A stretch of 64,000 nt of DNA from Tipula vernalis (lineage: Eukaryota; Arthropoda; Insecta; Diptera; Tipulidae). The position numbers and the translations under genes are program-made. Shown piece by piece: positions 11,465-22,616 of the stretch. The stretch's first letter is position 1, and every line of letters starts with the position of its first letter. The notes below the pieces were generated by a model. The model saw only the letters and a list, made by a program, of their open reading frames with translations, was not told where the DNA came from and made no database searches. Location: NCBI GenBank assembly GCA_958295665.1, contig OY282560.1, positions 307,191,236 to 307,255,235 of the forward strand, read 5' to 3'.

Positions 11465-13200
11465 TCCCCCTTCATTTACTGGACTATAAGCTCCGTCTAC
11501 TTGATGATGTTTTTCTATCTCCCTTATTACTTGGCTGGTGAATTCAATCAGGTTAGTAGATGTAGACCTACCAGGCATAAACCCATCACGGTTGACAGAT
11601 ATATGAGGTATTAGTGTTGATTTAAAATCATTGCATAGAACTAGTTCAAATAATTTAGGAATTGATGATGAAGTTGATATTCCTCTGTAACATGTGACGT
11701 CATTCCGTTTGCCTGATTAAAAGATTGGAGTGATTAAGGAATGATTGAACAGTTTGCACAACGCATTTACCAAATTACTCGCAAATGTTTTTAATATAGA
11801 TGAGGGTATATCATCCGGCTCACATCCATCTCCAAAACCCCTCAAAGCTGATAGAATGTCTTCATTAGATGTGACTGGAGGAGTGATTGTTATGTTGCTA
11901 TTGCTTGTTTTATTAATGTCACCAATACTGGCGGTTGATCGATAGACAGATTGAAAAAATGCAGCAAACATGTCCGCTATCTCTTTGGCGTTTGAGGTGC
12001 TGATATTGTTGAAGGTCATATTGGTTGGTCCTCGATTTCACATTTAGACCTAAAATATTTCCAAAACTGTTTTGGATGTGTTCTAATTTTTTCTTGGATG
12101 GCAGCCAAATAAGACTTGTACTTAAATTTGAACTAAACATCAAATTCCTCGCTGTGTTGTAAAAGGGTCAGCTTGTCTGTTTCCAAACTTGATTTCATCA
12201 TTTTAGCATAGGCCTTACATTTACGATTTTTTAGATTTACAAGCCGGTCATCGAACCATGGGGTTGAATACTTGGTGAATTGTTGGAAATAGGCACATGG
12301 AGTTCAAAGCCTTGCAGTAAGATCTCATAAAATATATCGACATTTTCATTCACATCCTTTGCATTTAGAATCTCATCCCAATTCACTGCTTTCAAGTAAA
12401 CATGTAGACCAGTATGGCTTGTCTGTTTAAAGTTGTATTTGATTTGTGGCAGGTGTTCAGATTTCGGAATACAGTCAGTAGTATGAAATACAATATTCAA
12501 AGATTTATGGTTGATATCATTTATGACAAATGGTTTGAGTGATTCAGTAAAGCGAAGACAAAATCGAAAAACCTCCCCAGATTATTAGAAATGGAGTTAA
12601 TTTGGTTTAAATTATAACCAAGCATTGTATCAACGAACAAAGATTCTGCATCTGACTTTATATTGTCTGGAAGAATTCAATTAAATTCACGGTCAATTTC
12701 TTCTATCGAATCGACGCATGCTGTATAATAATCACTGTTTGAATGAGGTGGTCGGTACGCTGTATAGATACATTTATATTGTTTGTTGATTTTGATCTTC
12801 ACACAAATCTGCTCAACTCTTGATGGGACTAATGTTACCGGAGAACTCACTAGTTTAGAATGCACGGTTATGATTACACCACCGCCGGTTTCTTAGAGCT
12901 TGTTTCAAGTGTGCAGTCACATCTATAAATAACATAGTTATGTCCAAAATATTCAGAACTGTTAATTCCCGGATTAAAGTTACTTTCGCTGATTACATAA
13001 ATCAGTTAGTTTGTTTGAAGAACAAAACCGTAAAATTTGGAAGCCTTTGAAAGCCATTTTGTTAACGTTCTGATAATAGATGGAATATAACCCTCTAATT
13101 CGTTTACTTGCTGACTTTTCCATCAACATTAGTATATGTTAGGTGGCGAATAATACGCATCATCTCTCTAGTTCTTTCCATTTCCGAGCAATAACAACGA
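11465..13200 (-). pseudogene. CR1/Jockey-like LINE ORF2 relic, copy 1
   Basis: Read on the minus strand from 13200 downward, it carries endonuclease fragments (GGGVIITVHSKLV and CIYTAYRPPHSNSDYY near 12880-12680), a linker segment (12500-12237), the start of reverse transcriptase (PPVTSNEDILSALRGFGDG, about 11910-11840) and then NDVTCYRGISTSSSIPKLFE and DGFMPGRSTSTNL (about 11700-11560). It stops near 11465, just before the F-D catalytic motif A expected next, so the copy lost its 3' half. Frameshifts and stops are numerous. Clade assignment within CR1/Jockey/LOA-like LINEs is uncertain. Confidence 0.75.
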
Positions 13201-13204
13201 AAAA

Positions 13205-13670
13205 CCAGAACGTGTCCAAAGAAACCAAGACATCTGGTCACTCTAACTAACCCGCTCAAAAATGCTTTCGGGGTCATTCAAAGGAGAGTGCTTCGCTTAT
13301 GTTGCAAACAATTACGTTTACTGTTACAGGTTAATTTTTTTTTAAATGGTTAGAGACTTATTTCAAATAAGTCGGTTTACTTGACTTATTCAAAATAATA
13401 GGAGGAAATAAATCATTTTGGTGGTTCAATTGAAACTGGGACTTATTCCGATTTAAAAGAAATATTAGAATTAGAAGAAACATATTTATGCTATTTAGAA
13501 ATTAATTTTACAAGGTGTTATTGGGTTGCTTTGGTATTATTAAGTGGGTAATGAATGCAAACATGAGTAATAAACTCAATCCGTAAGTAATGAATTAAAT
13601 CCGTTAGTAATGCTTTGTTTTTCAAATAGATTTATTATTAATTTAACATATTTTTTAATCTTTAAAATAT
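13205..13670. other. Noncoding spacer between the LINE copies
   Basis: AT-rich, no coding signal recognised. It separates the 5' end of LINE copy 1 from the mosaic minisatellite copy. Confidence 0.5.
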
Positions 13671-13852
13671 AAAGGGCTGAAACCTCACGAGGTGATAAGA
13701 ACTTCGGTCTCTATTACGTGCGTTCGTGTGATTATATCAAGTCAACTCAATCTTCAACTCAACCTCCAATTCAATCCTAGCGTAATCTCCAACGAAATCA
13801 CAAAATCAACTCCTAACCCTACCCTCAACTTAGTCACCAATTCAACCACAAA
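13671..13852 (+). repeat. Mosaic minisatellite element copy B (head plus short array)
   Basis: The head motif (AAAGGGCTGAAACCTCACGA onward, 13671-13709) and its next 25 bases closely match copy A. A short CAACTCAA array follows and ends abruptly at LINE copy 2. No tail is present. Confidence 0.8.
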
Positions 13853-14460
13853 TTGATTTGTTGCAGGTGTTCAGATTTCGGCATACGTCAGTATGTAGTA
13901 TGAAATACAACATCCAAAGATTTATGGTTAATATCATTTACGACAAATGGATTGAGTGATTCAGTTACATTAAATGCATCTACTTGCATCTAAAAACCTC
14001 CCCAGATTATTAGAAATGGAGCTAATTTGGTTTAAATTATAACCAAGTATTACATCAACGAACAAAGATTCGGCATCTGACTTTATATTGTTTGAAAGAA
14101 TGCAATCAAATTCACGGTCAAAATTCCAGATGATATTTGGAAGATTAAAGTAACCAAGTACAAGAACCAAATCGGATGAATTTGATGTATTAATGTTACT
14201 GAAGAACTCACTAGTTATGCCCAAAATATTCAGAACTGATAATTCCCTGTTTCAAGTTACTTTCGCTGATTACATAAATCAGGTAGTTTGTTTGAAGAAC
14301 AAAACGGTAAAATTTGAATCCCTTTGACGCCATTTTTTTTACGTTCTTCAACCCTCTAAATCGTTTACTTGCTGACTTTTCCATCAATATTAGTACATGT
14401 TAGGTGGCGAGTAACATGCTCTAGTTCTTTCCATTTCCGAGCAATAACAACGAAATGGCT
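13853..14460 (-). pseudogene. CR1/Jockey-like LINE relic, copy 2
   Basis: Strongly similar to 12441-13200 of copy 1 at the DNA level, including the stretch around CCTCCCCAGATTATTAGAAA and the flank TTTCCGAGCAATAACAACGA. On the minus strand it encodes LVLVLGYFNLPNIIWNFD, the GDFN-type endonuclease motif with Asp changed to Tyr, so it is catalytically dead there. Copy 1 lacks this motif region, so the copies carry different deletions. Confidence 0.7.
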
Positions 14461-16561
14461 TCATTTTAGCACATTTCGTGACACCAAAAGCATGAAATAC
14501 TGAATATTTATAAAATATTTATTTATTTATTTAAATGTCTTTATTAATGTTAGATAATCAAATCTAATTTGTCGACGTTCATTAAGCAACATCAAATAAT
14601 TTATTTAATTTTGTAAAAGATTTTTAAATTGATGTAAGAGTTGAATTGATTGACCAACTACGTCAATCACTACTAAAGATAACAAATTGGTAGCTAGCAG
14701 AGGTTAAAATCAATTAAATGTGAACCTCTTATTTCAACATAAATCCACAAACTTTTGGGTATTCCCACATCAAGGTTAGATTAAATAAAATAAAAATTAT
14801 AAATTTGCATGATTGGTGTTAGACTAACAACATAAAAAGTGAACAACAACCAATTATAGAAAACCGTTTGTATTACGCGCGATGAACTGTGAAAATTCAT
14901 TATAGCCAATAATCCAAAGTAAAGTGATGAAAACCAGGTCGTTGCATTGATCGCTTTCATCAATTTGTTAATATTTTATTTGATTGTTTACTTTACTTTA
15001 TTTATTCCATAGAACAAATCATTTTTCAATTTTTTTCGTTTTACTTGAAATTTTCCGTATTTACCAACTACAATGTTCTAACTGTCAATATAAATTTCCA
15101 TTTATTATTATTGTCTGAGAAATCCGAATACAATAAATTCATAAATGTACGGTGCGCTTCTTAATTCATCTGTATATATTCCCAAAGAATAATCCCGTAT
15201 CATACATTTTCTGGTGTTTCGTGTAAATCGTTTATTTACCAACAATTAGAAGAAGCACAAAAAAACAATCAACATGAATACAAAGAAAAGAAAAAAAATC
15301 TTAGAATTCAATTGAAAATCTGTTTCGTGTTTTTATTTTTCATTCTTTTTAAATTGTTTATCGAGGTTCAATGGAATTGTGTGAAGATTGTATTCTTTCG
15401 ATGTTTTATTTGTGGTTTATTCGATTTATGCACACAAAAGAACGGTGAACCATGTTTACATATTGGTATATATTGTTAAGCAATTCACCTACGCATTTGA
15501 CATGATAGATCTGTGTGAAAATTCATCTAGATAACTTTACTTGGGGCAATACATCTATATTTTATAGTTTATGGATGAGAATTACACAAACAATCAAAAT
15601 CTTTAAGATGAATAAATAACAAAAAAGATATGAAAACTTCTATAAGGCCTTCGTAACAATATGTACCAGGTTTCCGGGAAGTCAGTCAATATTTATCAGT
15701 GTTTGTTCTCGGTATTTATGAAAATTCCTCAATTTCACTGAATATTTTGCTTATTAAAATATAACAAAACCAAAGGGGTTACAATTGTTCGAGTTTCTAT
15801 CGAAGTGAGCCATTGGCGTTCTGTAATGATGCTCAAAAATTACCTTGAAAACGATCAAGTCTATTAAAAAGCAATCTATTCGCCTTGTCATATCACTAAT
15901 TCCATTACACTGTTGGATAAATGAAAGGTTATAATCAACAACTACACTCGCTTTAGTTTCAAAATTTCAACTGGTATTAACAAAATTCCTTTAATCTCAT
16001 TTGATGACCTCTATAAATCGATCTAAGTTAATTTCATCCATAGAAAAAGTGTCATGCTAGCAATGGTGTGCGTTAAATTCGCAAACACCTACTCGTATCT
16101 GTTACAATTGCGGTGTTACACCTTATAATTCAAATCTGGCTCTAACTCGGATTCTGCCGTGCTACTTCAATGTTTGAACTATGACGGGGTTCAATGTCGA
16201 TGGTGTTTTTCTTATGACGAAAAATATTAATCATTATTTAAGTAAGTGTGAAAAATTCGTAACTTAAATTTCTTGTTAAGCTAGAGATTTTACAAAAATT
16301 TCGCTGCATTCAAGCTCCTGAGAAACCAAACAACACCAATGATGGATAAAGCTAAAAAACCACAGAAGAATAAGATAAAAGGGAAGTTGCGACCAATTTT
16401 AGCGTCCAATATTAAATAATAGTTTTACATTGTGTCTTTGCTCTTAAGACTGCAGAAGAAAACTTCCTGACCAAAAGTCGTAGTGGTTAAAGCTGCGGCG
16501 TTGAGGGCGGGATGCGAAAGGGTGGTTTACAAAGGTGGTGGGTTACCACCTTTCTCACATA
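14461..16561. other. Noncoding AT-rich stretch
   Basis: About 2 kb without a supported gene, RNA or repeat. A (TTTA)n-like run sits near 14515-14535. Confidence 0.6.
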
Positions 16562-16630
16562 GCGCTGGATATTTCGAAGGCATTGGATCGTATGGAGCTC
16601 TACAATGAGCTGTGTAAATTAGCACTTTAG
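16562..16630 (+). pseudogene. Tiny LINE reverse-transcriptase motif A fragment
   Basis: The frame reads ALDISKALDRMELYNELCK, which matches the LDFSKAFDRV-type motif A of non-LTR reverse transcriptases. No neighbouring motif is clear, so this is a short relic or a coincidence. Confidence 0.35.
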
Positions 16631-17124
16631 AGATCGATTATTTGTTCAATTTGTAATTTAATAAAACTGCCGATCATGATTGTTGTCCACCCAACCTTAT
16701 TAGGAACTGTACCGTGACTTTAGATTTCTTCCCTTAGTTTTAGTTTTAATGAAAACATTCAGAAAAAGAAAGCGAAAAAAGTGAGAACCCATGGTGAATC
16801 GATCCTGGTTTTTTGACGAACAAAAATATATTCCGCCGGAGCAACAAAAATATCGAAAAGGAACAGGTGTTTGAAATTATTCTGCACTGAATCTCGCGTT
16901 GACGTAAAATCGAACTAAAGCCAAGCTGGACTTGCGAATTGTGAAATTTTTGCAAATATCGGGTAATGTCTCACACATTTACGGGCACACATGCATCCGA
17001 TGCGTACATTTCTTTCTTACTGATATTTTAAGGGAAATCGACCAAACAAAAAATGCCTGTTGTCGAGGTTCACTTCCAGTTATCGAATGCTGCATTAAGC
17101 GATATTGCACTGTGTTTGGTTATA
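16631..17124. other. Noncoding
   Basis: Short unrecognised frames only (16746-16955 minus, 16932-17147 plus). Confidence 0.45.
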
Positions 17125-17710
17125 TTAGGTTGGGGAACAAGTATTGAGAGATGTTTAATCATTTTTTGGTTAAATTTTTGTTTTATTCAAAATGAATTTT
17201 ATTAAAGTATATATTGGTCATTATTATCTATGACCTTTTACCATTTTTCGAAAAGTGTCATAATTCCATCGGTGTAGAACTTCAGTGGTTTATCGGCGAA
17301 AAATTTGACCAAGTGATTTTTACAATCCTGTTTTGAAGCCAATTTTAAACCATCAAAGGAGTTTTGCAGAAATCGATTCCAAATAGTCTCTCAATTTTTC
17401 CTGGGTCATCAAAGATGTATGTGGTCTGGCGTTGCCATGATGGAAGATAACACACTTTCTATTGATCAAATCTGGCCAGTTTTTTTAAATTCTTTGCTGC
17501 AATCTGGTTAATTGCTGACAATAGAGAATAGTTAGAATCTATCGTTTGACCAGGTTCTAGAACCTCATAATGTACGATTCCCTTCCAATCGCACTATACA
17601 CACAGCATAACCTTAAGGGGCGTCAATCCTGGCTTTGAAGTCGTTTGTGATGGTTCACCTTTCTTTGACCACGTTCTTTTTCGAACGACATTTACACATG
17701 CAGCTTCTTT
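17125..17710 (-). pseudogene. Mariner transposase relic with one terminal inverted repeat
   Basis: The minus strand reads in order TPLKVMLC, DWKGIVHYEVLEPGQTIDS, INRKCVIFHHGNARPHTSL and FFADKPLKFYTDGIMTLFEKW, the C-terminal two thirds of a mariner (DD34D) transposase. The HHGNARPH segment replaces the usual HxDNARPH, so the catalytic Asp is lost. A mariner-type inverted repeat TTAGGTTGGGGAACAAGT starts at 17125 next to a TA. The N-terminal third and the other terminal repeat are missing. Several stops are present. Confidence 0.85.
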
Positions 17711-18600
17711 GTGTATCGAAATAGAAATAAATATCACAAATTTGCATGCATTAAAAAAATAAAACATTATTGGTTTTTGGGTTGTTTTGTTTCGTGAATT
17801 TCGTTATAAACAGGTTTTTCTGTAGGTATAAACAAGAAGGCAGAGGAGGAACTTGGCGAAGTATGGCCCGGAACTAGCCTTGCTGTTATTATCATGTAAG
17901 AGATCCCCAGTAGGCCGGGAGCCCGAGTGTGGGACCCTTCAGAACCTAGTGGCCTTAAGGCGATTCCTGAAATGCTGCAGATCCGGATTTGCTAATGAAC
18001 AACTGAAGAGTTGCCAAGCCCGGGGAATCAAAGGTTGATTATAGATCAACTGTCATTATCATCAGTCACTGACTGCACTGGAAAAAATCAATGGTTCTTT
18101 TAGCTATGGTTTCAGTGCAGTCGCACTCAATGCGGGCAAGCCAGAGAAATGGGACACTTCAGTTGCGCTCGGAAGCTCATCTGGGTGGCCTGACGAAGCA
18201 GCCAACTTTAAACTTTCTCTACTAATACTGGGATGACAATGTCTATGGAGTCTCTACGGTGGCTATCGGAGGACTTTACTTCATGGGAGGACTCTGATAA
18301 TAGTGGTGGAAGTAAAGAAATCGGAATATTAAGATTTCTTTAAATCAATCTCTCTCTTGTAAAAGAAGAGACAGATGTTATCTTAGGATCAAGGCCTTGG
18401 GTCACGGGAGACCTGTTACTTGGGCTCAAGACACCCAAAAATATATTCGATTAGGTCGAATTCTCGAGTAAATCCGCTAAAGGAGGGTAAACAAAATAAA
18501 AACAGGTAAATGTTTCACGTTTGTTATAAGAATTGAACCAGTATAAAATAGAAAAAAATGTGTAATTTAACAAAAAACGAACACTAAAAATCTTGTTTTC
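17711..18600. other. More GC-rich stretch, possibly LINE 5' or gag relic
   Basis: 17820-18460 is visibly richer in GC than its surroundings. Around 18113 a frame reads CSRTQCGQAREMGHFSC, vaguely like a zinc knuckle of LINE ORF1. The rest is not readable as protein. It could be the decayed 5' part of the LINE whose 3' part follows at 19580. Confidence 0.3.
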
Positions 18601-19208
18601 TGCTATCAAATTGCAGCAATGCATGGAAACTAATTATGGTCATCCAGGGAAACGATGCAAATTTTCATGAACCAATCTACGGGGAAGTACGGACACAAAT
18701 GAGCGAGGTGAGCTATACCTTGATTACATTCTAAGTATATACAAACTTTCATATACGCAACATAGGTAATAAGCCGAATTTTATAAATAAGAACAAACTT
18801 GAGGTATTAGTTATTACGCTTGTCTCAAACTTTTTGATTAATAGTCTATTAAATTGGAAAGTGTTTTGGTCATTGTTATCTTCAATTTGAAATGGACATG
18901 AAATTTCCTAAAAGTCCTATCTACAGGAACCGGGGAACACTGACTGGGATTCTCCTTTTAGAACTATTCTGCGTAATTCAACCTACAGAAACTAAGCAAG
19001 AACTTGAGGCCCTAGTGGACAAGCTGCCTGTGGAGAAAAACTGTCAATTTTGTATTTTTAAATTGAGTCACATTTACTACTTAAAAGAACTACCTAATAT
19101 CAACAATGAGGTTTAATTACCATAAAACGTTTCGGCCGTCATTTTAGATGCACATATAATTCCGTAAGATCTCAACCGATCTGGATATTTGTAGCGATCG
19201 TTTCAATG
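18601..19208. other. Noncoding
   Basis: A 74-codon frame at 18892-19116 is not recognised. No other signal. Confidence 0.45.
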
Positions 19209-19500
19209 TAAATTTTTTTTTTTTTTTTTTAAATGTTGCCAATGGCTTTATTCTTGAATCTTTCTACATAAGAAACTCACAAGAAGTAATCAAATCTTAA
19301 GCTAAAAATTATTACATATTTTAAGTCTTAACCAATGTTAATACTTATTGTTAGTGCTCACAATTTAACTAATTTAGATTATACTTATAAGTATAAGATA
19401 ATCATTTAGTAAATTCACAGGTTCACAGGTTCATCAGACCGAGTGGATTTGTTCTTCTCAGTCGCCTAAATCGCGGCTGTTTTAGTATCTCCCTGGCTTC
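19209..19500 (-). pseudogene. 5'-truncated LINE 3' end with poly(A) tail
   Basis: An 18-base T-run at 19213-19230 is the poly(A) tail of a minus-strand insertion. Upstream of it on that strand, 19500-19423 reads AREILKQPRFRRLRRTNPLG to a TGA, a C terminus I know from I/R1/Jockey-type LINE ORF2 proteins. The insertion is severely 5'-truncated, about 290 bp. Confidence 0.65.
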
Positions 19501-19579
19501 AATGTAAATGACTTCAAATTCCATCATATATGTGGTTCCAACAGTCATACCGCAGTCAACATTTTGTTCAGATTTTACA

Positions 19580-22500
19580 CACCTCTATCACTAGCTAAAG
19601 TTGGTGTCACAGAGCCTGTGCCTCATAAGCGGAGATTTCAAGGGATGACGACATTTACTTGAGTTACACGCTTCAAAACACCATAAAGCTCGTGGTTAAA
19701 ATTGGCGATATCCAGCATCTAAAAGCTCTGAAGCCCCCGACGACCGTTGAGGAGCTGGAGGACATGGTGGCTAGCGTTACTAGTGCATGCAACCGATCCT
19801 TTCGTGCTGCCTGCCCACTGGCTAAGCCTAGGGGTAGGCAAAAACCAGTATAGTGGTCCAGGGAACTGGGAACCTATCGTAAGGCTTGTAGGACAGCTTT
19901 TAATAAAGCCAAAAATATAAGGGAGGCTCAGGATTGGGACTCCTATAAGGAGAAACTCGAAATTTATAAGAAAGAATTAAGAAAGGCACAAAGGAGGTCT
20001 TGGAGAATCTTCTGTGATAAAATGGAAGAGGTATCCGACACCTCCCGCCTTAGGAAGATTCTTTTCAAAAGTACAGCTAGTCCCAGTTTTTTGATAAAAC
20101 CGGACGGATCTTGGACAGCTTCTAGTGGATAATCTCTGGAGCTTCTCTTCGAGACACACTTCCCAGGGAGCTTTGAAGACCTGTTGGTGCGTAACAATCA
20201 TCAGGAAGCACTGTCAGTGTTCACAGAGGATATCGTAACCAGGAAACGGATCCTATGGGCACTGAGGGGTTTTAAACCATTTAAATCGGCCGGATTAAAT
20301 TATACCAGCGGAACTTCAAAACAACTCAGTAATTATTCTTCCCTACCTGGAAGCTATATTCAAAGGGTGTTTGAAGCTGGGCTATATTCCTAGGTACTGG
20401 ACGGAGGTCAATGTGGTGTTTATACCGAAAGCGGGGAAAAGCTCACATGTCTATCCTAAGGACCTAAGACCAACAACTCTATCATCCTTTCTTTTTAAAA
20501 CCTTGGAAAGGCTGCTGGATGTATACATTAGAGATAAAATAGGTGCCAGGAAGTGGGCACCGTCTCAGCATCCGTACACAAAGGGTAGATCTGTGGACAC
20601 TGCTCTGTACGCCTTGGTGTGTACGATTGAGAAATCGATTAATTCGAAGGAATTCTGTTTGGTGGCCTTCCTGGATATAGAGGGCGCCTTTAATAATGTG
20701 AAAGCGGAGGCAATCAAAGAGGGATTGTCATTTTTGGAGGTGGACGTTCCTCTGAGAAGGTTAATCAATTATATGCTGGGAAGCAGGATTATTAGCTCGA
20801 CCTTGGGGGACTCCACCATCAAGAAACGAGTAACTAGGGGAACCCCTGCAGAAGTGGGGGCGGGGTTTGTCCCCTTCTCTGGAACATAGTGGTAAACGGG
20901 TTACTACTAGAATTGGAGAGAGAGGGTATTGAAGTTATAGCTTACGCAGATGGCGTAGCTTTAGCTGTTACCGGGAAATTCCTGGGCACGATTTTAGACG
21001 TAATGCAGAATGCGCTTACCATCGTTACAAAATCGACTGGCTAATGTGGACTGGGCATTAACCCGTCCAAGACAGAGCTGGTACTCACTAAGAAATACAA
21101 AATCCCGGTATTTGTCCCTCCTACCTTAAATGGTACGAGACTTGCTTTTACTGATAGAGCTAGATACCTGGGCATTATCTTAGACAGTAAGCTTAGTTGG
21201 AGGCCCAACATGTTGGAGAGAATAAACAAAGCTACTATAGCTTTGTACTCCTGTAGGAACGCTATTGGTCATAGATGGGATCTGAAGCCAGAGCTGGTAC
21301 ACTGGCTCTACACGGGTGGGTGTTTGGTGGCCAGCTCTGGACAAGGTAACTTATAAAAGTAAGATTGAGAGGGTACAAAGAGGCCTGTATGCTTGTTAGC
21401 GGGGAATTGAGATCGACACCGACAAGTGCCTTAGAGGTTATGTTGTACCTTCTTCCGGTCGACATTTTTGGCAAACAGATGGCGCCAAATACGGCTGTAC
21501 GACTTGCAGCCGTCTCTCAGTGGAGGTGTCTTAGTACAGGACACTCTACTATCGTTAGATCGTTCAAGGATGAGCTGGCGAATCTTGATTACATTAAACC
21601 TACTCTACGCTTCGAGAAGCGATTTCGGACCTCCTTCCCTTCAAGGAAATCCTGGAGGGATAGACCGTTATCGGAGACCGAAGCATTGTAATTCTTCACA
21701 GATGGCTCCAAGCTAGACGGCAAAGTGGGAGCTGGAGTATTGTGACAGATTAAATGTAAACATTTCTTTTCGTCTCCCTGATTACTGCAGCGTGTACCAA
21801 GCAGAAGTCGTAGCGATTGAGGAGGTCATGACGTGGTTGAAGCATAATGTGTTATCCTCAGATGATATCGCAATCTATGTGGACAGTCAAGCGGCGATCC
21901 GGTCGTTAGAATCGGTGTCTTTGGCGACACGGGTGGCGTTGAGTTGTCACTCATCTCTAAATGAGATGGGTGAGCATTTCAATATCCAGGTAATCTGGGT
22001 CCCAGGTCACTCGGGCGTCATGGGGAACTGCAGGGCGGATGAACTTGCTAGGCATGGTACGACTCTCCAGCTGCAACCGGAAAGGGCAAGTCTGGAGAGG
22101 CCTATGACAGCGCTGAGCCAAGCACTTGGGAAGCAGGCGCTATCCTCAGCGGGGGAAAGGTGGTCTAACACCCTCACCTGTAGAGTTGCAAGACAAGTTT
22201 GGCCAAAGCTGGACTTGGGACGCACTAGGGCATTAATATCCCTACGCAAACGTGAATTAAGAACGGTCGTAGGAATTCTCACGGGACACTGCCTTTTTGT
22301 AGAACATGCAAGAAGGCTGGGTCTGGAGGCAAATGACTTCTGCAGAAGCTGCTTGGACGAAGAGGAGGAAGAGACGTTGGTCCACTTCCTTTGCTCGTGT
22401 CCAACATTGGCACTCAGAAGGCACAAACACTTGGGTAAGTTCAGGATGAACTGCCTCTCGGATCTCGAAAACATTAAAGTGCGGGACGTCTTGCACTACA

Positions 22501-22616
22501 TAAGTAGCTGGAAATGGTTCCAATAGGGGTAAAGGGGATATATTCTGTGGTATCACAATGGATCGTCACCGGTCTAAGTGTGCCTAAGCAGCCACTCCAA
22601 CCTAACCTAACCTAAC
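19580..22616 (+). pseudogene. Jockey/I-type LINE ORF2 with RNase H and CCTAA tail
   Basis: It begins at the end of the endonuclease and runs through the linker (WWSREL-like, about 19855), reverse transcriptase (FLDIEGAFNNV motif A about 20665, YADG instead of YADD about 20944) and RNase H (FFTDGSKLDG about 21692, AEVVAIEEV about 21804, IYVDSQAAIRSL about 21876, VPGHSGVMGNCRADELARHG about 22000). A final zinc finger CRSCLDEEEEETLVHFLCSC (about 22340) follows, and the stop is at 22524-22526. In-frame nonsense codons (about 19852, 20130, 21040, 21744) and frameshifts (about 20390, 20850) inactivate it, as does the YADG change. The 3' UTR ends in three CCTAA units at 22601-22616. Confidence 0.85.
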
